Below are positions 63,868 to 64,000 of a stretch of 64,000 bases of DNA, in pieces. The notes under the pieces are model-generated. The model did no database searches and was not told the origin of the DNA. It saw only the letters and a program-made list of their open reading frames with translations. The DNA lies in the NCBI GenBank assembly GCA_009760855.2, contig WPIO01000095.1, forward strand, positions 1,213,001-1,277,000, written 5' to 3'. This stretch comes from Cristatella mucedo. Taxonomy: Eukaryota > Bryozoa > Phylactolaemata > Cristatellidae. How positions within the stretch are numbered: position 1 is the first letter of the stretch; every line of letters starts with the position of its first letter. Both the position numbers and the translations under genes were made by a program.

Positions 63868-64000
63868 ATAATAACAATAATAATGCACTTGATAGAGCGC
63901 CCTCAGAGAACTCAATCTCTTCCTAGGCGCTTTAAATTTTCTGAAAAATGAAACGCGATTGAATGGTGAGTAATATCATGCTTGATAAACAACATGAATA
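63868..64000 (-). mobile_element. CR1-like LINE family 1, 3' end cut by the window edge
   Basis: (TAA)n at 63866-63882, then 'tgcacttgatagagcgccctcagagaactcaatctcttcctaggcgcttt' and 'gatt...gaatggtgagtaatatcatgcttgataaacaacatgaata', matching 38.2-38.4 kb. It continues beyond the window. Confidence 0.85.

Overview
This is nuclear DNA from an animal, most likely an invertebrate. It holds multi-exon genes with GT-AG introns of tens of bases to several kilobases, CR1-like LINEs, tRNA-like SINEs, LTR-like repeats and long dinucleotide arrays. I could rebuild four protein genes exon by exon from splice sites, codon phase and recognisable family motifs. The species cannot be named from the sequence. 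The presence of an AP-4 mu subunit argues against Drosophila and C. elegans, which are known to lack AP-4.

Layout: (1) 1345-4627, plus strand, RAB11, six exons, 213 aa. (2) About 7.2-15.6 kb, a repeat island of CR1-like LINE copies in both orientations, one of them split by a 410-bp solo-LTR-like insertion with a 5-bp target duplication. (3) 16099-20809, plus strand, SDR39U1 (epimerase-family NAD(P)-binding protein), six exons, 305 aa, including one GC-AG intron. (4) 24.6-26.7 kb, two same-strand copies of an LTR-like repeat, the second with an internal deletion. (5) 29615-35489, minus strand, SARAF (ER membrane regulator of store-operated calcium entry), eight exons, 308 aa. (6) 35902-58462, plus strand, a divergent AP-4 complex mu subunit (AP4M1), thirteen proposed exons, about 430 aa. 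It starts 412 bp from the SARAF start codon, head to head, and its introns are full of LINEs and microsatellites. (7) 58.5-64 kb, intergenic with SINE and LINE pieces.

RAB11 (recycling endosome GTPase), AP4M1 (TGN cargo adaptor) and SARAF (ER) all act in the endomembrane system, but nothing in the sequence shows that they are co-regulated. The exception to look at is SARAF/AP4M1, which may share a bidirectional promoter.

No wholly new system was found. The most unusual structures are an inverted pair of interrupted (CT)n/(GA)n arrays flanking two AP4M1 exons, a similar but simpler arrangement in SARAF, the minisatellite-bearing solo LTR, and a SINE whose 3' end matches the resident CR1-like LINE tail.
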